Assembly: GCA_964508085.1 (NCBI GenBank)
Contig: CAZDTI010000021.1
Location: 1 to 39,550, forward strand
DNA from: CALGLS01 sp964508085
GTDB lineage: Bacteria > Bacteroidota > Bacteroidia > Chitinophagales > Saprospiraceae
Reading direction: 5' to 3'
DNA: 39,550 nt
Shown here: one piece after another, positions 1 to 9,399 of the stretch
How the letters are laid out: each line of letters starts with the position of its first letter
Position numbering within the stretch: position 1 is the first letter of the stretch
Notes under the pieces: model-generated
Told to the model about the DNA's origin: nothing
What the model saw: the letters and a program-made list of their open reading frames with translations, nothing else
Database searches by the model: none
Translations under genes and position numbers: made by a program

Positions 1-759
1 GACTGTGAAGGACTGGAATTTGAGGTTTTTTTGGAAGATGTTGAGGCTTTGAATAAACTCGCTTTCGCTAAAAAGCCTGACATCACAAAACTCAGTTATC
101 ACGCATATGGCTATATATCAAATGATTACGTCTTACTTAATGCTGGTTCTGCCTTAGGGCAAAACTGCGGTCCATTGTTAATTTCTAAAAAAATGATGAC
201 CTCAGAGGAAGTCAACAATGCCCGAATCGCGATTCCTGGTAAATATACTACAGCTAACTTTCTTTTGAGCTTAGCCTATCCAAAAGCTACTCAAAAAGAG
301 GAATTGTTGTTTTCTGATATAGAAACTGCTGTTTTAAATAACGAAATAGACGCTGGATTGATTATTCATGAGAACAGATTCACATACATGGATAAAGGAT
401 TAATCAAAATCCGAGATTTAGGTGAATTTTGGGAGACCAACACGCAACACCACATTCCCTTAGGTGGAATTGCAATTAAACGTAGTTTAGCTGTTGATAT
501 TCAGCAAAAAGTAGATCGTGTACTGAAACGATCAGTTGCTTACGCTTTAGCAGAACCTGAACAAACTATGGATTACGTCAGTCAATTTGCTCAAGAAATG
601 AACCCAACAGTAATGCAACAGCATATACGCCTTTATGTTAACGAATTTACGCTGGATTTGGGAGACATAGGGAAGGCCGCTATAACCAAACTTTATGAAA
701 TGGGGAATAAAAGGCTGGGAATGAACATTTCAGAAAACAACTTATTCGTAACTCATTAG
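1..759 (+). CDS. mqnD: 1,4-dihydroxy-6-naphthoate synthase MqnD, 5'-truncated by window edge
   Basis: The frame is open from base 1 with no start, so this is the C-terminal part (about 252 residues) of a protein that is usually about 275 residues. The first visible residues, DCEGLEFEVFLEDVEALN, match the region just after the MqnD N-terminus. The YTTANFLL stretch and the conserved LIIHE motif are present. MqnD is a periplasmic-binding-protein-fold enzyme that converts cyclic de-hypoxanthine futalosine to 1,4-dihydroxy-6-naphthoate in the futalosine route to menaquinone. The TTG at 31 is internal and should not be used as a start. A 248-bp gap with its own promoter separates it from ald, so they are probably separate transcripts. 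MqnA is the closest alternative, but the fit to MqnD is better. Confidence 0.93.
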   Translation, partial: DCEGLEFEVFLEDVEALNKLAFAKKPDITKLSYHAYGYISNDYVLLNAGSALGQNCGPLLISKKMMTSEEVNNARIAIPGKYTTANFLLSLAYPKATQKEELLFSDIETAVLNNEIDAGLIIHENRFTYMDKGLIKIRDLGEFWETNTQHHIPLGGIAIKRSLAVDIQQKVDRVLKRSVAYALAEPEQTMDYVSQFAQEMNPTVMQQHIRLYVNEFTLDLGDIGKAAITKLYEMGNKRLGMNISENNLFVTH

Positions 760-938
760 TATTCAACTTTTTGTAAAATAGATTATTTTATAATCAAGCA
801 CTTTTTTTAAAATAACCATCCCCTACGCCATCTCTTCTAAATCTACTCTTTTGCAAGGCAACTTCTAAATCGTTTTTTTGTAGAAATTTGTAGTCAAAAT
901 AAACAGGCTATTATAGCAACAATCCACCGCCCCCTTTC

Positions 939-947
939 TATATTTGC
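939..947 (+). promoter_or_regulatory. Bacteroidota -7 promoter element for ald
   Basis: TATATTTGC matches the Bacteroidota -7 consensus TAnnTTTG with the favoured following pyrimidine. It predicts a transcript start near 953 and a leader of about 55 nt before the ATG at 1008. No clear TTG -33 element lies at the usual spacing. Confidence 0.55.
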
Positions 948-1007
948 TCCGCTAAAATGTACCATCAGTTCGGTACGATTACATTACTCAGAAAAACTCA
1001 TCATCAA

Positions 1008-2123
1008 ATGATTATTGGTGTACCAAAAGAAATTAAAAACAACGAAAACCGAGTAGCGCTTACCCCTGCTGGCGCTTTAGAATTGGTAAACAGAGGTCAC
1101 AAAGTATTTGTACAAAGTACTGCTGGAAACGGAAGTGGTTTTACAGATAAAGACTACAAAGATGTTGGCGCAAAAATCTTGAAGACCATCGAAGCTGTTT
1201 ATAAAAAGGCAGAGATGATCATCAAGGTGAAAGAACCGATCAGGTCGGAATACAAATTGATTCGCAAAGGTCAGTTGCTTTTCACATACTTCCACTTTGC
1301 TTCTTACAAGCCATTAACACAAGCAATGCTTAAAAGCGGAGCTACTTGTCTAGCTTATGAAACTGTAGAGTTAGAAGATCGCTCCTTGCCTCTTTTGGTT
1401 CCAATGTCTGAAGTTGCAGGTAGAATGGCTATTCAGCAGGGAGCTAAATACTTGGAGAAGCCAGTGAAAGGTCGTGGTGTATTGTTAGGAGGAGTACCTG
1501 GTGTACCTCCCGGTAAAGTACTAATCCTAGGTGGTGGTATCGTTGGAACGCAAGCCGCTAAAATGGCTGCAGGATTGGGCGCACAAGTAACGATCATGGA
1601 CATTAATCTAAACAGATTACGGTACCTCAATGATGTAATGCCTGCCAATGTAATCACTATGTTTTCCAATGAATTCAATATTCGAAGATTAATTAAGAAC
1701 CATGACCTAATTGTAGGTGCCGTATTAATTCCTGGTGCAAAAGCACCGAATCTGATTACCAAAGAGATGTTGAAAGACATGAGACCGGGTACCGTCTTGG
1801 TTGACGTTGCTGTAGATCAAGGTGGCTGTATCGAAACTTGTAAACCAACTACACACGCTAAGCCAACCTTTATTATTGACGACATCGTCCACTATTGTGT
1901 GGCCAATATGCCTGGTGCAGTACCTTATACTTCTACTTTAGCTTTAACTAATGCAACTCTACCCTATGCTATCCGTTTAGCAGAGAAAGGTTGGAAGAAA
2001 GCCTGTCAGGAAGACAAGGCATTAAAGCTTGGCTTGAATGTAATAAACGGGAAAGTCGTTTACAAAGGAGTGGCTGACGCTTTCAAAATGAAGCTACATG
2101 ACGTGGAGGAGTTTTTGAAATAA
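1008..2123 (+). CDS. ald: Alanine dehydrogenase
   Basis: This 371-residue protein has the usual family length. It catalyses NAD-dependent oxidative deamination of L-alanine to pyruvate and ammonia, reversibly. The ATG at 1008 is chosen because MIIGVPKEIKNNENRVAL is the classic Ald N-terminus; the upstream in-frame ATG at 957 would add 17 non-homologous residues and would lie at or near the predicted transcript start. Substrate and catalytic residues appear in canonical numbering: Arg15, Lys75, His96 and Asp270. The Rossmann motif GGGIVG is at 175-180, with Asp198 placed to hold the NAD ribose. Together with the next gene, rocD, it suggests amino-acid catabolism, although a repeat and about 180 bp separate them. 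The stop codon runs directly into a dispersed repeat. Confidence 0.97.
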   Translation: MIIGVPKEIKNNENRVALTPAGALELVNRGHKVFVQSTAGNGSGFTDKDYKDVGAKILKTIEAVYKKAEMIIKVKEPIRSEYKLIRKGQLLFTYFHFASYKPLTQAMLKSGATCLAYETVELEDRSLPLLVPMSEVAGRMAIQQGAKYLEKPVKGRGVLLGGVPGVPPGKVLILGGGIVGTQAAKMAAGLGAQVTIMDINLNRLRYLNDVMPANVITMFSNEFNIRRLIKNHDLIVGAVLIPGAKAPNLITKEMLKDMRPGTVLVDVAVDQGGCIETCKPTTHAKPTFIIDDIVHYCVANMPGAVPYTSTLALTNATLPYAIRLAEKGWKKACQEDKALKLGLNVINGKVVYKGVADAFKMKLHDVEEFLK

Positions 2124-2155
2124 TTCCACGTCTCGCTATGCCCGCTCGGAATGAC
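2121..2155 (+). repeat. Dispersed imperfect palindrome abutting the ald stop codon
   Basis: The sequence beginning at the TAA stop reads TAATTCCACGTCTCGC, then TATGCCCGCTCGGAATGACA. ATTCC and GGAAT form the outer stem. A second copy in the same sense relative to its gene lies at 13197-13231 after the SprB-repeat gene, with about 30 of 35 positions the same. It belongs to a well-known type of GC-richer short repeat dispersed in Bacteroidota genomes. A role as a 3'-end hairpin is possible but not shown; there is no T-run. Confidence 0.75.
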
Positions 2156-2301
2156 AGAGGTAATCCTCCGTCAGGGTTGTCAAAAAAGATGAGGATCTAC
2201 TTTTTCGCAAAATCAACGTTAAAATGAAACCCTCACCTTTCTTTATCAACCATTTTTCGATTTAATCTGTCCTTTTATCAAAATTCTAAAAATCACAACT
2301 C

Positions 2302-3576
2302 ATGACAACAATGAAACCACATACTTCTGAATCCCTCATGCAACTAGAGGACAAATACGGTGCACATAACTACCACCCACTTCCGGCTGTTTTGGCGAAA
2401 GGAGAAGGTGTTTACGTTTGGGATGTGGAAGGAAAAAAATACTACGATTTCTTATCGGCATATTCAGCAGTTAATCAAGGACACTGCCATCCGAGGATCA
2501 TAAATGCTTTGAAAAAACAAGCAGAAGTTCTGACTTTAACCTCCCGTGCCTTTTATAACGATATGCTAGGGCCTTACGAAAAATACATGACAGAGTATTT
2601 CGCTTATGATAAAGTATTGCCAATGAATACTGGCGTTGAGGCAGTAGAGACGGCTTTAAAACTTTGTCGTAAATGGGCTTATGAGGTCAAAGGAACTCCT
2701 GCACATGAAGCAAAGATCATTTTTGTAACAGGAAACTTTCATGGACGAACAATGGCTGTAATTTCTGGATCTACTGATCCGTCTAGCACGACTGGATTTG
2801 GACCGTATATGCCAGGTTATGTCATCATTCCATACAATGACCTTGATGCTTTAGAAGAAGCTTTGAAAGATCCAACAGTTGCAGGTTTCTTAGTAGAGCC
2901 GATTCAAGGGGAAGCTGGTGTTTTTGTTCCTGCAGAAGATTATCTGGAAAAAGCACATGCAATGTGTAAGTCTGCAAATGTATTGTTAATTGCAGATGAA
3001 GTGCAAACAGGGATCGCTCGTACTGGAAAGTTATTGGCTACCTGTGGTAACTGTGACTGTACAAGTGCTTGTGAAAACAAGCCTCAGGTAAAAGCAGATA
3101 TTTTGATTCTAGGAAAAGCACTTTCAGGTGGCGTTTTCCCGGTATCAGCCGTTTTGGCTAATGATGAAATCATGCTAAGTATCAAACCAGGCGAACATGG
3201 TTCTACCTTTGGTGGTAATCCTTTGGCCTGTGCGGTGGCTATGGAAGCTCTTGAAGTAATTAAAGATGAAAAGCTTCAGGAAAATGCACAAAACATGGGA
3301 CAGATATTCAGAAAGCGCATGAGCGAGTTGGTTGAAAAATCTGATTTAGTGAACCTTGTACGAGGAAAAGGATTATTGAATGCTATCTTGATAAATGATT
3401 CTGAAGATTCAGATACCGCTTGGAGGATATGTCTTGCGTTAAGAGACAATGGGCTTTTGGCCAAGCCTACACATGGAAACATCATTCGTTTTGCGCCTCC
3501 ATTAGTAATGAATGAGGAGCAATTGCTTGATTGTTGCGACATTATAGAAAAGACAATTTTGGAGTTTAAGGTGTAA
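2302..3576 (+). CDS. rocD: Ornithine aminotransferase (ornithine--oxo-acid transaminase)
   Basis: This 424-residue class III PLP aminotransferase transfers the delta-amino group of ornithine to 2-oxoglutarate, giving glutamate semialdehyde. The PLP Lys is Lys272 in LILGKALSGG and Asp232 lies in LLIADEVQTG. The C-terminal half (GEHGSTFGGNPLAC, RGKGLLNAI, NGLLAKPTHGNIIRFAPPLV) is nearly the same as animal and bacterial OAT rather than AcoAT/ArgD. Unusually, residues 248-257 between GKLLA and the PLP-lysine strand hold four cysteines (248, 251, 253, 257), an insertion absent from the human enzyme. The start could be Met1 or Met4. The gene has its own terminator downstream. Confidence 0.95.
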   Translation: MTTMKPHTSESLMQLEDKYGAHNYHPLPAVLAKGEGVYVWDVEGKKYYDFLSAYSAVNQGHCHPRIINALKKQAEVLTLTSRAFYNDMLGPYEKYMTEYFAYDKVLPMNTGVEAVETALKLCRKWAYEVKGTPAHEAKIIFVTGNFHGRTMAVISGSTDPSSTTGFGPYMPGYVIIPYNDLDALEEALKDPTVAGFLVEPIQGEAGVFVPAEDYLEKAHAMCKSANVLLIADEVQTGIARTGKLLATCGNCDCTSACENKPQVKADILILGKALSGGVFPVSAVLANDEIMLSIKPGEHGSTFGGNPLACAVAMEALEVIKDEKLQENAQNMGQIFRKRMSELVEKSDLVNLVRGKGLLNAILINDSEDSDTAWRICLALRDNGLLAKPTHGNIIRFAPPLVMNEEQLLDCCDIIEKTILEFKV

Positions 3577-3607
3577 ATCTAAAGTCTTCAAACCCATAAA
3601 TAGAAAG

Positions 3608-3637
3608 GGCGATACTTACCAAGGTGTCGCCTTTTTT
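3608..3637 (+). terminator. Rho-independent terminator after rocD
   Basis: GGCGATAC (3608-3615) pairs with GTGTCGCC (3624-3631) with one G.T wobble across an 8-nt loop, followed at once by TTTTTT (3632-3637). It lies 31 bp after the rocD stop. Confidence 0.85.
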
Positions 3638-3789
3638 ATTTGTATGGACTACATGTCTCTTACTTTCCATCTGATTTCCTGTAAATTTTTCCTAAATTCG
3701 CCCACAATAACCACCCAACTCAAACAGTTAAAACACTTATCGTCTAAACAACGTATTAGTAGTAAAGCAATACGAAACCCATTCTACCT

Positions 3790-6700
3790 ATGAGTATCCA
3801 AAAAGTTTTCAAACTCTTCCTTCTTTTAACGATTCCACTCTTTTGTTCTGCGCAAAAAACATCCTTGTATACGGAGGCCAACCTTCTGTATAAAAGAGGG
3901 ATGAATTTCTACGACCAAAATGTGTATGGCTTAGCGCAGACCGAATTTGCGAAAGCCATTAACTTACTGCAAGAGACTAATGATCCGGAGTACAAATTAC
4001 TTAAGACTTTATCCGAATTACATTTTGCGAAAAGTGCCGTTCGAATGAATCATCCAGACGGGGAGCGACTGGTTCTCGACTTCGCGCGAACACATGCTCC
4101 TGATCCTCTAGCTAATCAAGCTGTTGTCGAAATGGCGAATTATTATTTTAACAACAAAGATTATGATCGGGCTTTGCAATTATTTGAGAATATCAATATT
4201 TATGATTTGCCAAAAAGCGAAAGAGCCGAAGTAAGCTTCAATAGAGGTTATGCAAATTTTGTTAAAAAGAATTTCTCAGTAGCTAAAGGATATTTTAGAG
4301 AGAATACGGAAACAGATTCCAAGTATACATTTCCTTCAAACTACTATACTGGGCTTTGTTATTTCTACGACGAGAAATATGATCAAGCGGCCAAATACTT
4401 CAAAAGAGTACAAGGTTCTAATAAGTACAAGCCACATATCCCCTACTATCTGGCAACCATTTATTTCGCTCAGGGGGAATATGATAAAGTTATTGATTAT
4501 GCTGAGCCTAAATTGAGTAATTCCAGGTTACGAAAATTACCTGAGCTAAATCAGCTTGTGGGGCAATCATATTTTGAGACTAAGGAGTATGAAAAGGCAC
4601 AACCTTACCTTGAGACCTATGTCGAAAGTGCTTCACAACTTAGACCGGAAGATTATTATCAAATTGGCTTTGTCCAATATAAAGCAGATCAGTTTAAAAA
4701 GGCGACAAAGAATTTTGAAGCTTTAGGGAATGTTGAAAATGCGATTGGACAAAATGCAATGTACTTGTTAGCAGATTGTTATTTGAAGAGAGACGACAAA
4801 GCAGCCGCTCGAAATGCTTTTAAGAATGCATCAAAATTAAATTTTGACAAAGAAATTCAGAAGGAGGCTTTTTTCAATTATGCAAAATTGTCTTACGAAC
4901 TAAATTTTGATAGAGAAGCTTTAAAGGCATTACAAGAAATTGATAAAAGTTCCATCTACTATGGAGAAGCGCAAGATATGATGAGTTCTCTTTTTCTAAG
5001 TACCAGAGATTATGCAAATGCTTTGCAATTGTTAGAAGGTATTTCTGACAAAACCCCACGAATGAAAGAAACTTATCAAAAAGTGGCCTATCTGCGTGGA
5101 GTTCAGCTTATTAGACAAGGAGATTTTGAAGGCGGGAAATCACATTTAGAAAAGTCACTGGACGTTCCTGTTAATACTAGAACGAAAACGATGGCACTTT
5201 ACTGGCTAGGTGATCTTGCGCATCAAGATAAAAAATACAACACAAGCATAGGAGAACTTAACAAGTATTTTACATTAGCGAAAACCTTGAATAATTTGCC
5301 TGATGAGGCTTCTGTTCATACCGCTAACTACACACAGGGCTATAACTATTTGAAACAAGGGAATTTCGAAAACGCATTGACTTACTTTCAAAAAGCAGTA
5401 ACGGGAATAAAGAAAAACACCATGTTTATTTCCAATAATTACATCAAACAAGATGTACTTGGAGATGCGACTTTGAGAGCAGGAGATTGTCTTTTCAAAA
5501 GAAAAAAATACGATGAGGCTATTGCTTATTATGATGACGCCATTAAAAACCAATACAATGGTTTTCATTATGCCATGTACCAAAAAGCAGTCATTGAAGG
5601 ACTTAGGGGAAAAACAACTAACAAGATAATTGCATTAGACGACATAGTAGACAATTACCCAAATTCGGAATATGCTGATGATGCTTTAGTTCAATTGGGT
5701 GCCACTTATCTGGAAATTGGAAAACTTAATCAGGCAAATACTACGCTTAAGAAGTTAGTTTCAAAATACCCTAATTCTACTTTATACAATCAGGCATTAC
5801 TTCGGTTGGGGCTTATTTCTTACAACCAAGGAAATTTAGCGGGTGCTATAGATTATTATAAGCAAGTCTTTTCGCACAATCCTTCTGCTGCAGAATCAGC
5901 AGCTGCACTTGCTGCGTTAGAAGAAATTTATGTGGATGATTTAGGAAAGTCCGAAGAATACTTTGCTTTTATAGAGACCATTCCAGGCTTGACAGTTAAT
6001 GATGGAGACAAAGAAGCATTAAGCTTTAAAGCTGCTGATTCGCAATTTAATAATGGGAAATATGAAAAGGCCATCTCGGGGTATACCACTTACATGAGTA
6101 AGTACCCTAACGGGTCCAATGTATTATTAGCACTTTATCATAGAGCGGAGTCCTACACTGTTTTAAAACAATATTCAAGTGCTTTAACTGATTACGAATC
6201 GGTTGTTAGTCGGGGCCCAAGTGCTTATTATGCAAAGGCTATAAAGAAGGCAGCTCTCATTGCATACAATCACGAAGAAAACTTTCCTAAGGCTTATCAA
6301 TTATTTGTCAAATGGGAACAAACGGCCGACAATCCTTCTGATCGTTACGAAGCTCAAGAAGGTGCTATGCAAGCAGCATACCGTATGAACGACATGCCTT
6401 CGGTAATTCGTTGGGCGGAGAAAGTAGCTGCTAACACTCAGGCTACAGGAGACCAAAAGGCCAATGCAAATTACTATATTGGAAAAATTGCTTTTGATCA
6501 AAAAGATTACAACAAGGCACTTACAGCTTTCAATGAAGTCATTAAAAATGCCAATAACGAAAAAACAGCCGAGGCTCGTTACCTCATTGCTTACACTTAT
6601 TATATTCAACGGGATTTGGATTTAGCACAGCAACTTTGCCTGAATGCAAACAAAGAAAGTTCTGCTTACCCCTATTGGGTTGCTAAATCTGTAATTCTTC

Positions 6701-6915
6701 TTGCTGATGTATTGGCTGAAAAAGGAGACCTCTTTAATGCACAGGCGGTGCTGGAAGGTTTAATTGAAAACTATGATGATGATGCCGAATTGGTTGCTAT
6801 TGCTAAGGCCAAATTGGAATTACTTAAAGGACAGGATGCTGCCAACAACAGGTTGGTACCAGTAGACGGTAATGAAGGAGATCTAGAAATGGAAATACCG
6901 GATGGAGGTAAATAA
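3790..6915 (+). CDS. Large secreted tetratricopeptide-repeat protein
   Basis: This 1041-residue protein begins with a signal peptide (MSIQKVFKLFLLLTIPLFCSA) and then consists almost wholly of TPR-type helical hairpins. Typical units include ALTYFQKAVTGIKK, AIAYYDDAIKNQYNG, AIDYYKQVFSHNPSA and ALTDYESVVSRGPSA. The middle (about 580-760) resembles YbgF/BamD-like TPRs, with D-NYPNSEYADDAL and KYPNSTLYNQALLRLG. It has no lipobox in the usual form and no sorting domain, so it is probably periplasmic. The next gene, 141 bp downstream on the same strand, encodes an outer-membrane barrel, suggesting the TPR protein is a scaffold or partner for it. The exact function is unknown. Confidence 0.9.
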   Translation: MSIQKVFKLFLLLTIPLFCSAQKTSLYTEANLLYKRGMNFYDQNVYGLAQTEFAKAINLLQETNDPEYKLLKTLSELHFAKSAVRMNHPDGERLVLDFARTHAPDPLANQAVVEMANYYFNNKDYDRALQLFENINIYDLPKSERAEVSFNRGYANFVKKNFSVAKGYFRENTETDSKYTFPSNYYTGLCYFYDEKYDQAAKYFKRVQGSNKYKPHIPYYLATIYFAQGEYDKVIDYAEPKLSNSRLRKLPELNQLVGQSYFETKEYEKAQPYLETYVESASQLRPEDYYQIGFVQYKADQFKKATKNFEALGNVENAIGQNAMYLLADCYLKRDDKAAARNAFKNASKLNFDKEIQKEAFFNYAKLSYELNFDREALKALQEIDKSSIYYGEAQDMMSSLFLSTRDYANALQLLEGISDKTPRMKETYQKVAYLRGVQLIRQGDFEGGKSHLEKSLDVPVNTRTKTMALYWLGDLAHQDKKYNTSIGELNKYFTLAKTLNNLPDEASVHTANYTQGYNYLKQGNFENALTYFQKAVTGIKKNTMFISNNYIKQDVLGDATLRAGDCLFKRKKYDEAIAYYDDAIKNQYNGFHYAMYQKAVIEGLRGKTTNKIIALDDIVDNYPNSEYADDALVQLGATYLEIGKLNQANTTLKKLVSKYPNSTLYNQALLRLGLISYNQGNLAGAIDYYKQVFSHNPSAAESAAALAALEEIYVDDLGKSEEYFAFIETIPGLTVNDGDKEALSFKAADSQFNNGKYEKAISGYTTYMSKYPNGSNVLLALYHRAESYTVLKQYSSALTDYESVVSRGPSAYYAKAIKKAALIAYNHEENFPKAYQLFVKWEQTADNPSDRYEAQEGAMQAAYRMNDMPSVIRWAEKVAANTQATGDQKANANYYIGKIAFDQKDYNKALTAFNEVIKNANNEKTAEARYLIAYTYYIQRDLDLAQQLCLNANKESSAYPYWVAKSVILLADVLAEKGDLFNAQAVLEGLIENYDDDAELVAIAKAKLELLKGQDAANNRLVPVDGNEGDLEMEIPDGGK

Positions 6916-6946
6916 CCCAATATTGAATTCCCTCCGAAGCGTTTGG

Positions 6947-7032
6947 GATTTGCTAAATTTTAAAAATTTAGTAAATCTAAACTCTGATTAAAGACGAAAT
7001 AAATTTACTAAATCTATGAGGTTTAGCAAATT
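6947..7032 (+). repeat. AT-rich inverted-repeat cluster between TPR and barrel genes
   Basis: Four related 12-15-nt segments alternate in orientation: GATTTGCTAAATTTT (6947-6961), AAAATTTAGTAAATC (6963-6977), AAATTTACTAAATC (7001-7014) and GTTTAGCAAATT (7021-7032). The first two form a near-perfect stem with a loop of only a few bases, and the last two form a second, imperfect hairpin. There is no T-tract after a GC stem, so it is not a conventional terminator. Confidence 0.6.
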
Positions 7033-7056
7033 ACAGCCACTTCAAAAAATACACTT

Positions 7057-8733
7057 ATGAATATCTTCAAAAAAATATCGCTTTCAATTGTTTGTTCTTT
7101 CTTTGCTTTAACTGTATTTGCACAACCAGATTTACCTTCAGAAGAGGTTCAGGTCATTCAGGATTTCGAGGCTCGGTTGGCCGACTCTGAAAAACTTGGG
7201 TTACAGCCAGAATTACCTCCTGCAGATGATGTAAATAAAGACCTCCTCTATAAAATCCCTGTGAAGTCATTACAGCTTGAATATCAGCCACCAAAGCTGA
7301 GGCCGCTGGCAATGGCAGCTAAAAAGGTAGAAAAGGGCTATAAAGGGTATTTAAAAGCCGGATATGGAATTCCTCGTGCTTCTTTAGGTGATTTCTCGTA
7401 CCATTTCATTGATAGTGAACAATATATCTTCGGAATCAACTTGAAACATCAAGCCGCGAACTATAAGACACTGGAACATCAACGATTTATGGATAACAGT
7501 GGAGAAATTAATGGAACCTATTATTTAGATAACGGATTGGCTGTTGGTGGAAATTTTGGGATTGACAATCGCCAACTTCATTTCTATGGTTATGACCATA
7601 CAGAACCGGGGCAAATAAGAGATCGGTCTGACGTTCGACAACATTTCAACAAAATCCACGGTAAAGCTTATGTATTCAACGGAGAGCGAAATTTTGGAGA
7701 TATTAATTATAAAGGTGGTATAGATATTTATCACCTGACTGACAAATTTACTGCAAAAGAAACAGGTATCAATGTTAACCTAAGTGGTACGAAATGGATG
7801 GATGAGAAGCACCCCATTAGAATTGACTTAATTGGCGATTTTACTAACCCCAGCAATTTACTTACAACTAGTGATATCAACATCTTTTACATTAAACCAA
7901 GCTTCACCTGGCATGGGGACAAGTTCCGTTTAAAGGCAGGAGTAAACCTTGCTTTCTTTGATGATAAAACCCCATCACCTAATGGTAGTAAGAAAAACGT
8001 CACGAATATCTTCCCAGACGCAGAGCTTGCAATAAATATTCTAGGAACAAAGCTCGCCGCTTATGCTGGAGTAAAAGGAGATTTACAAAAGAACACCATG
8101 CTTTCTTTGAGCGAATACAATCCGTGGATTGCTACACAAAACACCTTAACATTAAGGCCTTCTCGATATTTTCATTTTTATGGAGGGGTGAAAGGAAATC
8201 TTACTTTAGTAGATTATCAAATAGAAGGAGGATACAAACCTACTGATGATCTGGCTTTATTTTTAAATAGTGATCTCCCATTAGATACCACTCGTTTTCA
8301 AGTGCTATATGACACCGTGGATATTTACAATCTTACTGGCTCCTTGACAGCAACTCCGATTGAGGATTTGGAAGTCACAGTGACCTTAGGTCAGAATTAT
8401 TACCGTCCAAAAAATGAGGAAAAAGCCTGGCATTTGCCATCTTTTAACACAAATATCTCTGCCAGATACACTACCTTAGCTAATAAGCTGGTGCTAAAAG
8501 CTGAGTTTTATTTTGAAAATGGCGTTCCCTATAAAAACAGTGTCTCTGATTCTGCCGATGCAAGACACTTAAATGGGCTTGTCGATTTGAACCTTGGAGC
8601 GGAATACCGTATTGTTAAAAACATAGGTGTGTTCATAGATTTCAATAATCTAGCCTCTAACAATAGAGAACGTTGGCACCGCTACCCTACTTATGGAACA
8701 AATTTGGTCGGTGGAATTACTGCTAGGTTTTAG
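7057..8733 (+). CDS. Outer-membrane beta-barrel protein
   Basis: This 558-residue protein has a signal peptide (MNIFKKISLSIVCSFFALTVFA, cleavage near AQ). A short linker with YKIPVKSLQLEYQPPKL follows, then from about residue 95 alternating amphipathic strands rich in Tyr, Gly and Asn, such as GYLKAGYGIPRASLGDFSY and IEDLEVTVTLGQNYYRP. The last residues, GGITARF, end in an aromatic, the mark of Bam-inserted barrels. It resembles TonB-dependent receptor barrels but lacks a recognisable plug, so it may be a porin-like or structural barrel. It lies between the TPR gene and a small lipoprotein gene (33 bp) in a likely operon. The substrate cannot be told. Confidence 0.8.
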   Translation: MNIFKKISLSIVCSFFALTVFAQPDLPSEEVQVIQDFEARLADSEKLGLQPELPPADDVNKDLLYKIPVKSLQLEYQPPKLRPLAMAAKKVEKGYKGYLKAGYGIPRASLGDFSYHFIDSEQYIFGINLKHQAANYKTLEHQRFMDNSGEINGTYYLDNGLAVGGNFGIDNRQLHFYGYDHTEPGQIRDRSDVRQHFNKIHGKAYVFNGERNFGDINYKGGIDIYHLTDKFTAKETGINVNLSGTKWMDEKHPIRIDLIGDFTNPSNLLTTSDINIFYIKPSFTWHGDKFRLKAGVNLAFFDDKTPSPNGSKKNVTNIFPDAELAINILGTKLAAYAGVKGDLQKNTMLSLSEYNPWIATQNTLTLRPSRYFHFYGGVKGNLTLVDYQIEGGYKPTDDLALFLNSDLPLDTTRFQVLYDTVDIYNLTGSLTATPIEDLEVTVTLGQNYYRPKNEEKAWHLPSFNTNISARYTTLANKLVLKAEFYFENGVPYKNSVSDSADARHLNGLVDLNLGAEYRIVKNIGVFIDFNNLASNNRERWHRYPTYGTNLVGGITARF

Positions 8734-8766
8734 TAAATTTATTGCCTAGATTTTAAACTAAGATTT

Positions 8767-9258
8767 ATGAATAAAAATTATTTTTTCCTTCTTCTAACCG
8801 TGGGTCTGATCAGTAGTTGTGCAGATGATGAAAAAATTAAATCAAGCTGTATTGATCCTGATGTTTATAAATTACCTGAATTCTCTACTGTTGTAGTCAA
8901 TGAAGAAATAACAAATGAAGAAGACAGCGGAACATACTGGGTATGCAATGGTGGAAAATTAACTTTGTCTGGTACTGATAACTTAATACTTGTTGATAGT
9001 GGTGGCGTAGTCATTATTGATGGAAAACAAAATGAAGCTTTCAATTTAGGTGGAGGTTCTTTGACCCTAAATGGAGGAGATAATGAAGTTTGGCTCAACG
9101 GTGAGTCCAAAACTTACGTATATGGTTTTGAGAACCAGTTGTATTACTATCGGGTTGGTCAGTTATTTGAATATGGAGATGGGACTTATATAGAAGAAAT
9201 ATGTGCTAATGTGGAAGTAGATTATAGTAAAGCTCCTGCGGATGGTTGCGTTGATTAG
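8767..9258 (+). CDS. Small lipoprotein with beta-solenoid-like repeats
   Basis: A 163-residue protein with a lipoprotein signal: the lipobox LISSC places the acylated Cys at residue 18. The next residues are ADDE, an acidic context typical of Bacteroidota surface-exported lipoproteins. Residues about 60-125 are Gly/Asn/Asp-rich short strands (KLTLSGTDNLILVDSG, GVVIIDGKQNEAFNLGGG, SLTLNGGDNEVWLNG), as in DUF3060-type or parallel beta-solenoid folds. Four further cysteines (residues 28, 59, 149 and 161) could form disulfides. It lies 33 bp after the barrel gene and is probably co-transcribed. I do not recognise a specific family. Confidence 0.8.
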   Translation: MNKNYFFLLLTVGLISSCADDEKIKSSCIDPDVYKLPEFSTVVVNEEITNEEDSGTYWVCNGGKLTLSGTDNLILVDSGGVVIIDGKQNEAFNLGGGSLTLNGGDNEVWLNGESKTYVYGFENQLYYYRVGQLFEYGDGTYIEEICANVEVDYSKAPADGCVD

Positions 9259-9344
9259 TTCGCATAAGAACTCACGAATTCTTTGCTTTTTAAGAAGCTG
9301 ACCTTTATCTAGTCGTCACATTTAAGTAAAAGCTGTCCTCCAGA

Positions 9345-9375
9345 TTGATACTACAACTATAGTTTTGTAAATTTG
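9345..9375 (+). promoter_or_regulatory. Strong Bacteroidota promoter for ccmE
   Basis: A -33 TTG (9345-9347), a 20-bp spacer and a -7 TAAATTTG (9368-9375) fit the Bacteroidota sigma-factor consensus closely. Predicted start near 9382, about 18 nt before the ATG. Confidence 0.7.
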
Positions 9376-9399
9376 TTATCATCACAAACTCATTAAATT

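Noticed and set aside
957..1007. 17-residue N-terminal extension of alanine dehydrogenase
   Set aside because: MIIGVPKE is the conserved family start, and the predicted transcript start (near 953) leaves almost no leader for the upstream ATG.
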